A DNA stretch of 64,000 nucleotides from Pterois miles (GCA_947000775.1 CAMQGK010000637.1:21692001-21756000); one strand, 5' to 3'; counted from the first letter of the stretch, positions 1 to 13,144 are shown. The notes: generated by a model from the sequence alone, not told the origin. Made by a program: numbers and translations.

Positions 1-111
1 CACATTAAGGGGGTTAATCAATATAGAACTCAAGTAAGTCAGAGAATCTTAAGGGACTTATACTTTTCAGTATTTCAACATTAAAATCCGGAGGTCATAA
101 AACTGATCTAT

Positions 112-200
112 AAAGAAAGAAAGAAAGAAAGATAGTCCTTTATTAGTCCCACAATGGGGAAATTCAGTTTTACACACAGTAAAGCACTAGCAAATGAGTA
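112..200 (-). repeat. SINE 3' tail fragment
   Basis: An AAAG repeat adjoins CCTTTATTAGTCCCACAATG and GGGAAATTC, the minus-strand 3' tail shared with the SINE at 32105-32432. The tRNA-like head is missing, so this is a truncated copy. Confidence 0.55.
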
Positions 201-892
201 AACTGATGGCAAAGATTGATAAAGCCTTACAATTTGCAAACCCTTTATAAAATATCAGAAAATGACATCCTGATGTTTACAATATCACTAGGTTAATGCA
301 TTTCAACTCTTTTTATACAGTTGTGTTACTGTTGTTATATTGACAGTTGTTTCAGCAGTAGGCTACTACTTTTTAATTACTGACACATCTTCCTGCTGGT
401 CTTGCAAGCAAGGGCTACAGTTTTTAACTATTCCCACAAGATGGTGCTCTTTGCAAACGAACTGACCTGCCTCGTAGTTCACATTGCCTCTGAGCTTAAT
501 TTTACACACATTTAACGGTGGAAACAGGCGGTTATAGTGGCTATGTTGCAGTGACAGCAGACAGTCAGCGTTAAACTTGTGTATACCAGTCAGACAGTCA
601 GAAAGTGTTAGCTCTGATAGCCACTGTGTCTGAAACAGTGCAAATGCAGAGATTGCTTTTATTTAGCACTGCTTGCAGATTGCATGTTTGGGTTGCATGT
701 TTGTTTTCTTGTGTTAATTAGTGCGGTTGGACTTTATTTTGACATGAGCATAAACTGTGAGCTGGAGTTTAAGAAGGTCGAAAGCATGTGTGTCTGTGTT
801 GAATACTCTGTGTTTGTGTGTGGCTGGCGAGACACAGAGTGGAGCATGAAGGCTGATCCAAAAGTCATCTGCACCCCATATCTCCGAGACAA

Positions 893-894
<2 letters not shown>

Positions 895-944
<50 letters not shown>
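895..944. repeat. (TG)n microsatellite
   Basis: Twenty-five uninterrupted TG units. Open frames with Cys-Val runs across it are artefacts. Confidence 0.95.
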
Positions 945-947
<3 letters not shown>

Positions 948-2262
948 TACCCATCTGGCTGGTTCCCCTTCTATCTCGTTGCAACACCACAAGCCCTCTG
1001 GACACGACTTGGACAAAGAAGAAAGTGTAAAAAAGACTCAGAGCTTTCAAATGGTGAGCAGGGCAGACCAGATAAGATCTGTTATAATAAAGTTACTGTT
1101 CTGCCGGTAATGCTGATGAATCACACTGAACAGTCACTCTGGCCGTGTGTCCCTGTGTGAGGGAAGTCAAAGAGTGAGTAAAAATTTTGTCAGTTTTCAT
1201 TTCTTGAGAAAATACATTTGTGTTGTTAAAGTAAAACTTTTAAACAAGCAGCATCATTTCTTCAGTGTAAAATGCATACAAAAAATACATTTCTGTAGCT
1301 AAATCAGCCTATTTCATCATAAATCAGAATTATAACACTAAGTACCTGTGTGTTCCAGCTTGTGATAAAAATACTTGTTACAATTTGTACTACAAACACT
1401 GGACATTTAAAATATATGGACAAAAAGAACTGTGAAACAACATTCACTACACATGCATCTATCTGTGCACACACAAACACACAGTGTATGGGAATAACAC
1501 CACATCACGCTTTGGCCAAATCTAATCTAATAATCAAAAGTTCAGCGGTGATGTTATCATTACTCACGAATGGATGTGACGCATTTCGAAAACATGTCTA
1601 CGCTGTCCCCGACTTGCCTAAATTATCGCTGCTATTGAATTAAAAATAACACAGTCCAAATGGTTAACTTTCCTGGGAAATTTACTGGGAGAGTTCATCA
1701 CGCTGACTCAAAAAGTGTTTTAAAACTTGACAGAAGATGTTAGATTGGTTCTCTGATGGTGTCATGACTCTGGTGTTGTTGAAGCTTAACACTGGTGGAT
1801 CATGTTAAGATTCAGTTTATTAAAAAAATCTAATCTAATCAATAAAGGAGTTATAGGTTTTCACACAGTCAGCATTGTCACTGGAGCGTGGAAGGAAACC
1901 AGAGTGAGAAAACCCACGCAGGCACAGGATTTATTATTACAAAAATGTAAACTGCATTTTAATTCATTGAGTGCAAGCTAATTTTGTTTCATTTTATATA
2001 GGCCAATACTGTTGGGTAGCTTAATTTATAACAATTCATCATATTTTATTAACCGATATTAAAGTAGATTTTGAATGTAAATGTTGAAGGGGCCCTGTGG
2101 GTTTTCATAAACAAAGTTTCTGTTAACATCCAGTGTTATAGCATCACCAAAACACATTGTGTGCATCCTTGAAATCTAACAAACATGTTGAACACAAATG
2201 TTCATATAGCATTCGTAAAGTCAGTTATTTTTAAACTTTTGTTTGTGAGCTTGCAGTTTTCT

Positions 2263-2263
<1 letters not shown>

Positions 2264-2298
<35 letters not shown>

Positions 2299-2299
2299 G

Positions 2300-2334
<35 letters not shown>

Positions 2335-2373
2335 GCTATCTCTCTATCTATCTATCTATCTATCTATCTATCA
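2264..2373. repeat. (CTAT)n tetranucleotide array
   Basis: About 27 units of CTAT/ATCT with interruptions TAGC at two places and TCTC once. Confidence 0.95.
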
Positions 2374-4264
2374 TTCATGGTGCGATGATGGTCTTTTGTA
2401 CATGCTTAATAAACAAAATGGGCCCACTCTTAAAAACAAACAAACTAATAAATATAGCTGTCAAATAAATACAGAGGAGTAAAAGTACACAATATGATAC
2501 AGTAAAGGGCTCATGAAAGTATTCCAAAGCTACTTCTTGAGTAAATGTAATAAGTTACAATCCCACCACTGCTGCTCGGTACAATTCACTCCTTATCCTA
2601 TCAAAGCTATCAGATGTAAAGAACGCTGAAACTGACATTGTAAACTAAGAATTTGAACCTGTGTCAGGTCTTGTGTTAGTTCTGCCTTGAAAGCAATGAA
2701 ATAATCCTCTGAAAAGAGGTTACAAAAACAATAAATATAAAAGCAATTGGATAAAACCTTGGATGCCACAGACACCACAGAGTTAAGTGTTTTCTCCTCT
2801 TCCCTCTGCTTGTGTACAAATATGGCACTGTGGTCGGAGATTCTGCCAGAAATCACTTGAACAATTCAGATTCCTCTGGCAGTTCAAGTGACATAAGTTA
2901 GACCATACTGAGAAGTGATATGCACCTGGTTCACTGGAATCAGATGAAAGTTTAACTCTGTGCCATCACCTCTCTGCAGAGTTAAGACTCATTCTTCCAG
3001 ATAACGGGTCAGCTGGTTGATTCCATGTGTTTTTTATGATCCAAATAATGTGTGTCCAATTACGAGAGGGTCACTGAGCTGACACCGGCCCAGCCCTTTA
3101 AGAGAGAAAGCAGGACATATCTGAATCACAGCAAATTATGTGTCTTTTGTTGACAGATTGCAGCCATCCTCATTGAGAGGCATGTGCCTGGAACAGGGTT
3201 TACTTTCATTACTTGCTGTAACAAGACCATCATTTTGCATAACTTCAGTTCCTTCCTCTCTGAAAACAGACTTTCTGCTTCTGGACATGTAAAATCATGT
3301 GGCAGCGGGAGGTATCAATATTTTATACGACAACCTCTCTGACGCTTTCAGTGTGTGTGTGTGTGTGTGCCAGTTATGAAGGAATTTCATGAACATGCCT
3401 TTCTCCTGGGGATTCCAGGGATGACTGTGGTTTGTTTTTAAAAAGGTTAAGACCATCATGTGTTTCTGATTTTGATCTAATTGAAGTTGTCACATAAAAT
3501 ACTAGCTCCAATGGGATTTTTTTTTAATCTATTCGCGAATAACTGCCAGGGAATATGTTTTGTGGACTTTGCAATGCGGGCGAGGCATTTTTTTCTATGG
3601 AAACAAAAGGGCACATGTGTGGTACAGAAAAAGAAAGGCAGGAAAAGAGAAGGAGGGTGAAAGAGAATCACATCCAGAGATAGGTGGTGCATTCTGGCAG
3701 ACAGTAGGAATCCATTTCACGCCCAGATGAAAGCAGTGTGAGAGGGGGAATGTGTGCGTAGCCGTATGATAGGTGTGGCAGGACAGGGGTTAGGCCTGTT
3801 AGCTTTTCCTAGGTGGAGGAGGGAGGGAGGGAACACTTCATAACCCGGACCAATGCTCTTTCATTTCAATCAGTGACAGACCCAAGGGGAAACTAAAAGT
3901 TATTGCAACTGATTGTTTATTCAATATTTTTTTTCTGTACAGATAAGTCTCATACATTGTCCAAACACAGTATGACGCAGTATAGTTCATAACAGTATTT
4001 CATAATGATCCACTGTGGCTTTCTGTTGTGCAGGAGGGTACAGTATCAGGGTACAGGCAGGTTAGGTCCTACAGTATATTTACTGTGATTTTTGGTAAAT
4101 GTGACCAAATGGTTAAAGAGTTCATGCTCACAATGGCAATGCTGACATGGCATCTTAGATTAGCACGTTGACATGCTGCCTTTTGCTAATTAGAACTGAA
4201 CACAAAGTTAACAGTTTCGTAGCAATCCATCCAACAGTTGAATATTTCATTCTGGACCTCCTCA

Positions 4265-4500
4265 CGTCACATGTCAATGCATCCTTGAGCAAGACACTTA
4301 ACCCCAAACTGCTCCCAAAGGCTGTGCCATCAGTGTGTGTACTAAGATTGTATTTAGATTAGATCCTGATGTTGGCACCTTGTGTGGCAGCCTCTGCTAT
4401 CAGTGTATGAATGTGTGTGTGAATGGGTGTATGTTGACATGTCGTGTAAAGCACGTGGTTGGAAGACTAGAAAAGTGCTAAATAAACGCAATTACCATTC
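4265..4500 (+). repeat. Teleost interspersed repeat fragment
   Basis: Words such as CCTTGAGCAAGACACTTAAC and CTAGAAAAGTGCTAAATAAA are typical of a common fish retroposon, a relative of the minus-strand copy at 53108-53400. The fragment is truncated and diverged. Confidence 0.5.
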
Positions 4501-4837
4501 ATTCACCCTGCAAAATTGCCATCTCTACAGTCAAGCCTCCGCCAACCAGTCAAGTTGCACTTTATATCCATGTCTGTTCAAAAAGTCATCATTTCATCAT
4601 TTTATTCTATTAGACACTATTATTATTATCCTAATTAACATATGAATTCTTAATTATGGCCAATTATGTGAGGTCACAGGGACCTCTGACCGCCAAAATC
4701 TAATCTGTCCATCCTTGAGTCATTTGTGCCAAATTTGTGCCAAAGAAATTCCTTAAAGGTGCTCCTGAGATCTTGCATTCAAGACAATGGGACACACATG
4801 TGGGTACAGTGACTTTCACCTATGACCTCTTATGTTT

Positions 4838-5011
4838 TTAAAGATTATTTTTTAGGTCTTTTATTGCCTTTATTAGAGCAGCTGGAGAATGACAGGAAAA
4901 TGGGGAGAGAGGGGACAGTAAAGGTCTATAGGTTGGAACTGAACCTGTGCCACTACCAAAGACTCAGCCTGCATGGGGTGCACGCTCTACCAGGCAAGCT
5001 AGAGGTCACCT
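4838..5011 (-). mobile_element. tRNA-derived SINE nested in another repeat
   Basis: On the minus strand the head reads CTAGCTTGCCTGGTAGAGCG, with B-box-like GGTTCAGTTCC (complement of 4935-4945), and the element ends in an AT-rich tail. It interrupts a different fish repeat: AAATTTGTGCCAAAGAAATT lies before it (4732-4751) and CCAAATTTGAAGAAATTCCC after it. A degraded relative lies at 36090-36265. Confidence 0.65.
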
Positions 5012-6038
5012 CTCGACTTTTGACCACCTAAATATAACTGGTTCATCCTTAAGTCCAAGTGAACATTTGTGCCAAATTTGAAGAAATTCCCTCCAGGTAT
5101 TCCTGCGATATCACATTCACAAAAACGGTGGATGTACATACAATGGATGGATGGACAACCCAGATACATAATGTGTCTATGCGGCTCAGAGGCATAAAAT
5201 GGTTGCCACTGCCCTTTCGCCCTAAATGCAATTATAGAGGGCATTCTTGAAACTACAGGAAATGCTTACAATTTTATGAAATGCTGACAATAAAACAAAT
5301 ACACCTGCTGTACTGAAAGAGCAACACTTGAAAGGCCAGGTGTGATTGTGTGAGACTGTATCAGTGTGAACCAAATAAACCAAATTAAATAAATGTATTT
5401 GACTGAACATGTTGGAGTTTAGCGATGCCAAAGGAAACATTAGGAGTATATTAAAAAGGTCTGACGTGAAGGGCATGGGCTATGCTGTGAGATCGACTCA
5501 TGTCACAAGTAAATCCCTGTTTCACCCGTTATTGTTCTCTTCTTCTACTGCTAAACATCTTACAGAACAAAAAATATGTCATAAGTTTAATGCAATGACT
5601 GAGAAATGCACTATTGGCAACTCGCAGTGAAGCTCCCGTATCTATCAGGGCGTTCTCCTTTACAACACTGAACTAAGTCCCTACAGATGTATTATACATG
5701 CTGGAAGGACACGTCACATATCTCCGGTCTGAGCAATGTGATTAAGATGAAACAGTCGGGGAACTAAGGGGACTCCAGTTGGTAACAAAGCTGTTGAAGG
5801 TCAACATGGCGTCATGGGAAGGGAGGGAGGGTAGAGAGGACCAGAGAACTCTGGTTTCCAGCTCCTGTGTTGGCTGCATTTGTCCTGTTGAAGTGTCTTT
5901 GAGCAGGGCTCCGGGGGTGGTTGTTGTTGTGAAACTAACAGAGAGGAGCCAGAGAAACACTTAAAGGACCTCACTGATGGTTTTAGCCCATCAACCACAA
6001 AACTCTTACACTTCTCTGCCAAATCACTTTGTACCAAA

Positions 6039-6766
6039 TAGTGCTGTCAGTCGATTAAAATATTTAATTGTGATTAATTGGAAATTAATCTCAGATTTTT
6101 GTTATCTGTTCAAAATGTACCTTAAAGGGATTTGCCAAATATTTAATGCTCTTATCAACATGGGAGTGGACAAATATGCTGCTTTATGCAAATGCATGTA
6201 TATATTTATTATTGGAAATCAGTCAACAACACAAAACACTGACAAATATTGTCCAGAAACCCTTACAGGTACTGTATTTAGCATAAAAAAATATGCTGAA
6301 ATCTTAACATGGCAAACTGCAGCCCAGCAGACAACAACAGCTGTCAGTGTGTCAGTGTGCTGACTTGACTATGACTTGCCCCAAACTGCATGTGATTATC
6401 ATAAAGTGGGCATGTTTGTAAAGGGGGGACTGGTGGGTACCCAGAGAACCCATTTACAGTCACATATCTTGAGGTCAGAGGTCAAAGAACTGCTTTGAAT
6501 ATGGCCATGAAAGTTTTCCCTTGCCAAAATTGATCATAAGTTTGAAACCCTATTTAGCCTCCTTCGCGAATAGGTTAGTGTGACAGGGTTGGTTGGTACT
6601 AATGGATTCTGTAGGTTTTCTATTTTCATACCATTATCTTCACTCTTTAAAACAGAGTCCAGAGCAACCTAAAAATCACAAGTTGTGTTAATGCATTAAA
6701 GAAAATAGTGGCGTTAAATCAAATTTGCGTTAATGCATTATTATTGCGTTAACTTTGATAGCCCTA
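6039..6766. mobile_element. Non-autonomous hAT-like DNA transposon with target duplication
   Basis: The element is 728 bp. Its ends are TAGTGCTGTCA and the complement TAGGGCTATCA, matching at 9 of 11 positions. It is flanked by GTACCAAA (6031-6038) and GTACCAAC (6767-6774), an 8-bp target duplication with one mismatch, as expected for hAT elements. The interior is AT-rich near both ends (repeated TTAAT and GCGTTAA words) and has no transposase frame. The TTTGATAGCCCTA end and the internal text match a repeat I recognise as widespread in teleosts. Confidence 0.8.
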
Positions 6767-6789
6767 GTACCAACGCTCGTCAAATAGAC

Positions 6790-7000
6790 TACTGGCATCA
6801 CTTTAGGCTTTGGCATCAAAAGCACTTATTTAGACTTAGGAAAAAAACTACATGGTTTTGCTTAAAATTACTACGTTTGTAAAGTGAAAATGAAACTGAC
6901 GCACACAAGCAAACAGCTGATTGTGACGTGAAAGTGATACTTAATGCACAGGACACAAACAGCGGTCTCCTGGATGAAAGACCAGTGTTGTTGGACTTTT
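6790..7000 (+). repeat. Dispersed family R1, copy 1
   Basis: Contains GCTTAAAATTACTACGTTTG and GTCTCCTGGATGAAAG, the core words of family R1. It starts just after the hAT-like element's target duplication. Confidence 0.6.
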
Positions 7001-8694
7001 GTCAACCTTTGGGTGCATTCAAGAAAACGTCAACATTGAGAGTCACCTGGAATATCAGCCCCTTTCATGCAAAACCTATATATGTCTTTTATTTAGCAAC
7101 AAAATAGCTTGTGAAATGCTTTTTTATTTATCAATTTATTTGACATGGACAATACATGTAGGCATCGTTACACATAATCAAAGTGCAACCGCTGCAATGC
7201 ATGTAGGACTTCTAGCTGTCGCTAATTTGCAGACCTTGTCCCTGGTTAAGCTTTAAAGAAAAAATAAAAAAACACATAATACCACATCATATACTGTATA
7301 AAATCACATAATACAACATCGTACATTACAATCAATTTACTGCTATATACGTACAATGTCAAAGTAGTATAACACTAATAGTCATTTTGAGGGGATTAGT
7401 ACAGCTCAATGACGCTGTGGTGGTGAAATGAAGCTGCATACAGACAAGAATTTGAACAATACTCATAATGTATAATATGAATCTACAGTATGTGGGCTGA
7501 TGGCCATCTGGTTAGGGGCTGTGCAGCGTCTCCTCCCAGCATGCAACTAAAGCTGTGAGCCAAGACCCCAGGCCCAACACCCTGCCGGACTTTGAAATCA
7601 GATCTTTATTGTCCATAAAGCCTCAGCCAAGTATGAAGAATCAGCCCTCCCTAACAAAACACACTCACCCAGCAGAGAGAGGAAGGAGACCAGAGAGAAC
7701 TTGGGGGTGAGTGAGACACAGACAGAAGAGGTTGGGAAGAAATGGGGGAGAGAGAGAAGGTAAGGTGGTTGAGAAATAGATATGGCGAGACAGAACAGCC
7801 AGTACAAAGCATAGTACAATGCTTGTGCTCGCAACTATGCCGCAGTTATTTATAGGTCATTGAGAGATAACTCAATTTTCATAACTTTCTAATTTTGTTA
7901 CGGGTGGTCCCAGTTCACATATCAATACAGCACTCTCCACGGGGCTCAGCTTTCTCTGCTAGAACATCAGAGTACGTTCTGTTTCAGCCACTGCATGCTA
8001 ATTAATCACTTTGTTTTGACTACATATAAAGTGAGATATGCAAGGGAGTGAAACAGGGCAATTGAGATAGAGGCAACGAGAGAAAGACGGTGTATAAAAG
8101 GTTCACCAAATTATGCAGGTTTGAAATAAAGTACAGTTGCATATAAAACATAGAAAAGTGTTGTTTTGTTTAAAAAAAAAAAGTCTGTTCATCAGACAAA
8201 TCAATGAGCTACTAGTGACAAGATGCAAAAAGCATATTTGAATCAGACTGTGTGACTGTTTACTGTTCACACAGAGGTTTACACAGAATGTCTCAAAAAG
8301 ACAAATTAGGTAGTTAGCTGTGCAAATATGTTGAATCAAATTATCATTATCTTGTTAATGCAAAAAATCCTGCAAATCCATGTTGCTTTCATGTCATGTG
8401 GAGGTCTATATTTACCATTTTCCATCTTACAGCATGATTAATAGTTTTTTTTAAGACAGGGCTCCACACAAGCTGTTACAACAACTACAACTTACAACGA
8501 GCTACTAGAACTATTGCATGTGGCCTCATTATGAAGTTTTCACTAATATGTTTGCATTGTGTTGCATATCCAGCAGAAACTGCGTTCACTAGCTGCTAAC
8601 TTGATCTTTCTGCGATCTGGTGCTGGGCATGTCACATACAGCACGTTTATCAGAGCTTTTTTGATGAAAACATCTGTCAAGAGAATGGTGAGAG

Positions 8695-9492
8695 TAGGGT
8701 GACCAGATCCCAACTAACCAAATGTGGGACAAAGAGTATGTTTGTGTGGGACAGTGAGGGACAATGCTGAGAAGTAGTCTTCAATTTTGATATAATGACT
8801 ATGTAACTAAAAAAAAATAAACATTTCTAATCCGCCTTTAGCTTGTAACAGCTCTATGCTGAGCACTGTGGTTGAAAAATAACTAATTTTGCAATGACTC
8901 TTTCAGAATCACCTTCCACCAGCTTCACCTATTTATAAGTAGTTAAGTCTTTGTTAAGATAAGATATTCCTATATTAGTCCAACGGGGGGGGGGGGGGGG
9001 GGTTACAGTGTACAGCAGCAAAGGGGATAGTGCAAAAACAGGAAGCTAAACAAATGTAGGGGGAAATATAAAAATAGGAACAGACTATTAACACAATGGC
9101 ACAACTGGAAAAATTACAGTGATTGGCCTGACTAGTATTGATATTGCACAGTTGGTTTACAGTATAGTGCAGTTATTGTCTACATTGCCTGTTTTATTTG
9201 TAGCTGCATTTTCATTTCTTTGTGGTAATTTCCATCATATTCAGCCTAAATTTGCATAGCTTGTGATTTTTCCCTGTTGGCTATAGGGTAGCAGACAGGT
9301 TAACCCGCACTTGACCGACATGACGACAGCCTTCCCTACTGTCTTCACAGCCATTGGATAAAAGCCATATTTTAGAAAAGCATCTGTCCAGAGCAGATTT
9401 GACTTTTAAAAACTACAGCTGATCAAATGTGGGACATAATATCAATATGTGGGACAAGGGATAGTGGTAAATTGGAACACCTGGTCATCATA
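8695..9492. mobile_element. hAT-like element with TGACCAG ends
   Basis: Left end TAGGGTGACCAG and right end CTGGTCATCATA form inverted repeats (10 of 12). Flanks GGTGAGAG (8687-8694) and GGTGTGGC (9493-9500) agree at 5 of 8 positions, a plausible decayed 8-bp target duplication. The words AATGTGGGACA near both ends are also repeated. A SINE-like insertion with an 18-base G run sits inside (about 8955-9110). No transposase frame is present. Confidence 0.6.
8955..9110 (-). repeat. SINE-like tail fragment with an 18-base G run
   Basis: AAGATATTCCTATATTAGTC resembles the SINE tail, followed by 18 consecutive G (8985-9002) and then ACAGTGTACAGCAGCAAAGG. It lies inside the hAT-like element at 8695-9492. 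The G run would be prone to sequencing and length errors. Confidence 0.5.
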
Positions 9493-11284
9493 GGTGTGGC
9501 TGAACCAAAACAGTGAAGTTGTGAGCCATAACAGCCAGCTGAAAGATGCTCCATGCAGACTTAAAGGGAAATGCAAAGCCTAGTGATCTGTGGGTTCATC
9601 ACTATGAGCGAGCCCTCTCACCTTACACACAGTGATTTGATCCATTATTAATATAAAAATAGCCTAACGATTGGCAATCTGTGAGAATTCCTGCTACTGA
9701 ATTTCTGCATTCCATCCAGCAGTAAATGCCACAGAAGTGTCTGGAAAGCAACTTCGTATATGTTAAAGTCCATCACTTGAGGTAACTGATCATTTGTTGC
9801 CTCCACATGAGGTCTATTAAATAGCAATCACTGTCTTAATGTCAACACTTACAAGTCAGAACCATGAAACTCTTCCCCATCACTACCTTCCACCGGACGT
9901 GATGTGATTGCTGCACGAAGGGCATGCTCACTGGTACAGCTCTTTCATATGGCTCTATATATCAAAGAGGACAGACCATTTTAAGGACCAGTGCCCACGT
10001 ATGGTGATACTCCATAGGCTGAATCGTAATCAAGATGTGTGCTGAATAACAGTGTGTCCAAGCACATTATGTAATATTTTAATTTGTATAGTGTGCTAAC
10101 AGCTGGGTGCAATAAAATAACTATTGTTTATGCATCTAATTAGCAGTAAGGCCTCATGCGTAGAAATGAGCCTTAATTTACCAGCTGTAGAGGGTCAGGA
10201 CCTGCTATAATCAATGGCATGTTAGGTCACAACTACAACAGTGTGGATTATATGATGTGTGAAAGGTTTTCCTTTATACCTGCATCTTCTATAGCCAGCC
10301 AGCCACACTAAAAATGTCAATTTTTTTGCATACAATACACTACAGTTAAGCCTTGATTTTTTTTCCACCATATGAATGGACTGAATGACTATCTGTGATA
10401 TGTGGCCAACATTAAGATTAAAAGATGCATTTTAATCAATTCTGACTTAATATTTGGTGGCCAAACAGCTTCATAAGCTATAGAACTCAAACTTAGATGA
10501 CAACATGAAATTATGACGTCATGACAACATCAGGTAAATACGCTCACTTCTTGTATTAAGAATAAAGACAATTCCCAAGACAGAAAGGTGATTGTGAAAG
10601 CACATGAATGCACCTTTCCAGCTGACTTTTCATGCAACATTTTAAGCGGTAATACCACATTATGACTTTGACCAGTCGAGGGTGTGAAATTAAATGTGAC
10701 AAATTACCTCCAATGAGCTTGATGTCATGGTGCAGGGAAATGAAAGTTAGGGCAAATGAATCAAAAGTCGTTAAAAGCTCTGGTGTGCTTTGGTGAGCGG
10801 CAGTGTAGAGTATACTCGATCTAAATGGACCAAATCAAGCAAAAACTCTATTGTGTTGTCAATGGACTTGTTTCAAGTTGTTTCAACCCTTCCATATGGC
10901 ACTGACACACAAAAATATTTCAGTGGATGAAAAGTTTGAATAAATAAATGAAACCTGCCAGTGCGAGTCGGCCTCCGTATTTTGCAGACTATGGGCAAAA
11001 ATGACACTTTGAGTGGAAGCGTTTTCACTCAACACTATTCAATGCTGCCACAGTTGCAGCCATGGTTATAGCTTGTGTGTTGGCGAATGGACGCGAGGCC
11101 CTCGTGAAAGACAGTCAGATACTTGACTGGTGTGTTGCGTTGTGTTACACTTGTGATTGATTGCATCACTGCAGTGGAACGAAGTCGGGTGTCAGGGCTT
11201 TTATGGGCGACTACAGTACAGTGGTGTTGGATTTCAATGGATATGCCCTTGGCCAGATAGGTGATAATACTACCCAGTCCCCAC

Positions 11285-11301
11285 CACACACACATACACA
11301 G

Positions 11302-11337
<36 letters not shown>

Positions 11338-11340
11338 ACA
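11285..11340. repeat. (CA)n microsatellite, interrupted
   Basis: CA array with CATACACAGAAA near its left end and CATA near its right end. Confidence 0.9.
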
Positions 11341-11699
11341 TTTTAGTAATGCAGAACATACAAAACAATTCTTCTTGAGGGAAACTGATTAACGTTGCCA
11401 CATTTTTTTGTGTGATGTGAAACAACAGTTTTCTCTTTCTAACCACAGTGGAGGAGAAAACAATGTGATCGTCTCAGTTTTTGCCAAAGAAAAGACACGA
11501 CAAGACACCCATTCAGATGAACGTGCCAGTCTGCTGGCACAGAAAGGTACCACCACACCTGGGCTGACATCACCTCATTCCATAAGCTCTGATTTCAGGT
11601 AAACCATAAACACACCATATGACAGGTCTCTCGCTGTGTGTCTGTCTATATGTGTGTGTGTGTGTACGTGTGTGTTTACCCCTTCTCTGCTCTCAGCCG

Positions 11700-12456
11700 G
11701 GTCCTCCTCAAACTAATTGCAGCTTCTTTCTCTCTCTCTCTCTGAGTGACAGCGAGGATTTCGCTTCGCCCGGAGCGACGTCACACCAAGGTGGAAGAAG
11801 ACGAGCGCATTTTTCCTCCCTTTATCATCCAAAGAAAACACATCGACAGACTGTGGCACACAGACGCCTCTACCTGCGGCCGGTGCGCACCGAAAATTAG
11901 CTCAAGTCCATCAGTGCGTCAGTTTCCAGCGCGCAGAGAACGACCAACATCCAACAGCACCACTTTTTTCTTTTCAATGCATCAGTATTCTTCTTTTTCT
12001 TTAATATCGTTTAATTGTTTTAACTTTAAACCAAAGAGTGGTGAGACTCCGGGTGTCCTCACAACCACCGTGCGCTGTTTCACAGTCACACGGGACTTTA
12101 CCGCTTGGAGCCACTTCTCGTTCCTCCTCAGCCCGTTTTGAAAGCATGTAATGTGCTGCGACAGATGGAGCAGAACGACAATGAAGAGGTTAACCACACC
12201 TTTGAAAGCGGACATGTCTCCAGTAGCCTCTTGACCAACTTTGTTGCGCATTAAGATGCGCCCCACAGAAGAGGAGTTGGATGAGGAACTTTTCGCGCTC
12301 TTGTTGACAAACAGTTTCCATCAGTGAGCTTTTTGCCACCGTCAGAAAACAAGGACCTCCTATGTATTTAAGAAATAATCCAACTCGGTGTTGGCTGAGC
12401 TCGTCAGTACTATAAACTTTGCTGGGGAATCTCCTGGAGGATTTGTTGCGTTCACC
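11700..12456 (+). promoter_or_regulatory. wnt6: Candidate wnt6 promoter and 5' UTR
   Basis: This stretch before the wnt6 start codon is richer in G+C and CpG than its surroundings, for example around 11759-11785 (CGCTTCGCCCGGAGCGACGT) and 11876-11892. It holds a CT tract (11731-11744), a CRE-like half site ACGTCA (about 11779-11784) and a TATAAA at 12411-12416. The TATAAA is only 41 bp before the ATG, so it may not be the working TATA box. The transcription start cannot be placed from sequence. Short open frames here do not resemble known proteins. Confidence 0.45.
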
Positions 12457-12536
12457 ATGACGGTTCGTTTATCACGGATCCAACTGGCCCTGTTCTTTAT
12501 CTTGCTCTGTCCGGTCAATATCATCGGACTCTGGTG
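12457..12536 (+). CDS. wnt6: wnt6 coding exon 1 (signal peptide)
   Basis: The exon starts at an ATG in a good initiation context (A at -3, CACCATGA). It encodes MTVRLSRIQ, a hydrophobic stretch LALFFILLCPV and NIIGLW, which is a typical cleavable signal peptide for secretion. It ends with TG, the first two bases of a Trp codon, at a strong donor GTAAGT (12537-12542). Exon 2 supplies the last G, giving LWWAVGS, the characteristic Wnt6 junction. The short first exon followed by a long intron fits vertebrate Wnt genes. An unspliced reading hits a stop at once (TGG TAA), which supports the donor. Confidence 0.93.
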
Positions 12537-13143
12537 GTAAGTGCTCTTTATTTATCAAGTCTTTTGTATCGTGTCAACGTGGGATTTAAATGATCTCACC
12601 TGACTTACTTTTATTTGATTTCTACGCGCCAACATGGGGCGTAATCATGTTGAATCACATTTACCTCCAGCAGCACCATCACTCAGCATTAGCTTACCGG
12701 CTTTTCACCTAAATACTCAGGATAGCCCGAGAGCTGTCTGTGTCCCTTATGGGGTCTGGTCTAAAGACAAATATGATTATCATAATATACAAGGCTACAA
12801 TAGCAGGATGCAAATAAAAAAAAAAAAAACAGCGAACACAATATAGAAAACCATAAAAATGGACTAAAAAGCAGATAGATTAGAAATGATAAAAGATGCA
12901 TATTGTCAAAATATTCACACTTAATTCTCTGCATGCTTTTCTCTATATTAACTTAAATAAAGCTACATTTTTATAGGTTATAATAACTTGGTCAGGAGAC
13001 CATGAAACCCTCAAGTCAAAATATATTTCAGTGAGACATATGGGTCCCCAGGGTGAAGGACAAAGACAGAGAAACAGGGTGGTGAGAGAGGTGTCTGCTG
13101 TTCATTGCCTGCAGTAATACATTGAAGAGAGGTGGTGGAGGTG

Positions 13144-13144
13144 G

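Larger units (their letters stand above)
1..11699. other. Non-coding region upstream of wnt6
   Basis: No exon of a recognisable protein was found. The stretch holds SINE fragments, two hAT-like elements, a tetranucleotide array, GT arrays and short repeat fragments, listed separately. Open frames of 60-130 codons are low-complexity or repeat-derived. Any long-range wnt6 regulatory elements would be here but cannot be picked out without cross-species comparison. Confidence 0.6.

Noticed and set aside
894..1160. A 158-codon open frame starting at 684
   Set aside because: It crosses a TG array and has no similarity to known proteins or splice-supported continuation.
2264..2373. A repeat-protein gene from the CTAT array (Ile-Tyr-Leu-Ser repeats)
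   Set aside because: It is a plain tetranucleotide microsatellite; its frame has no conserved flank.
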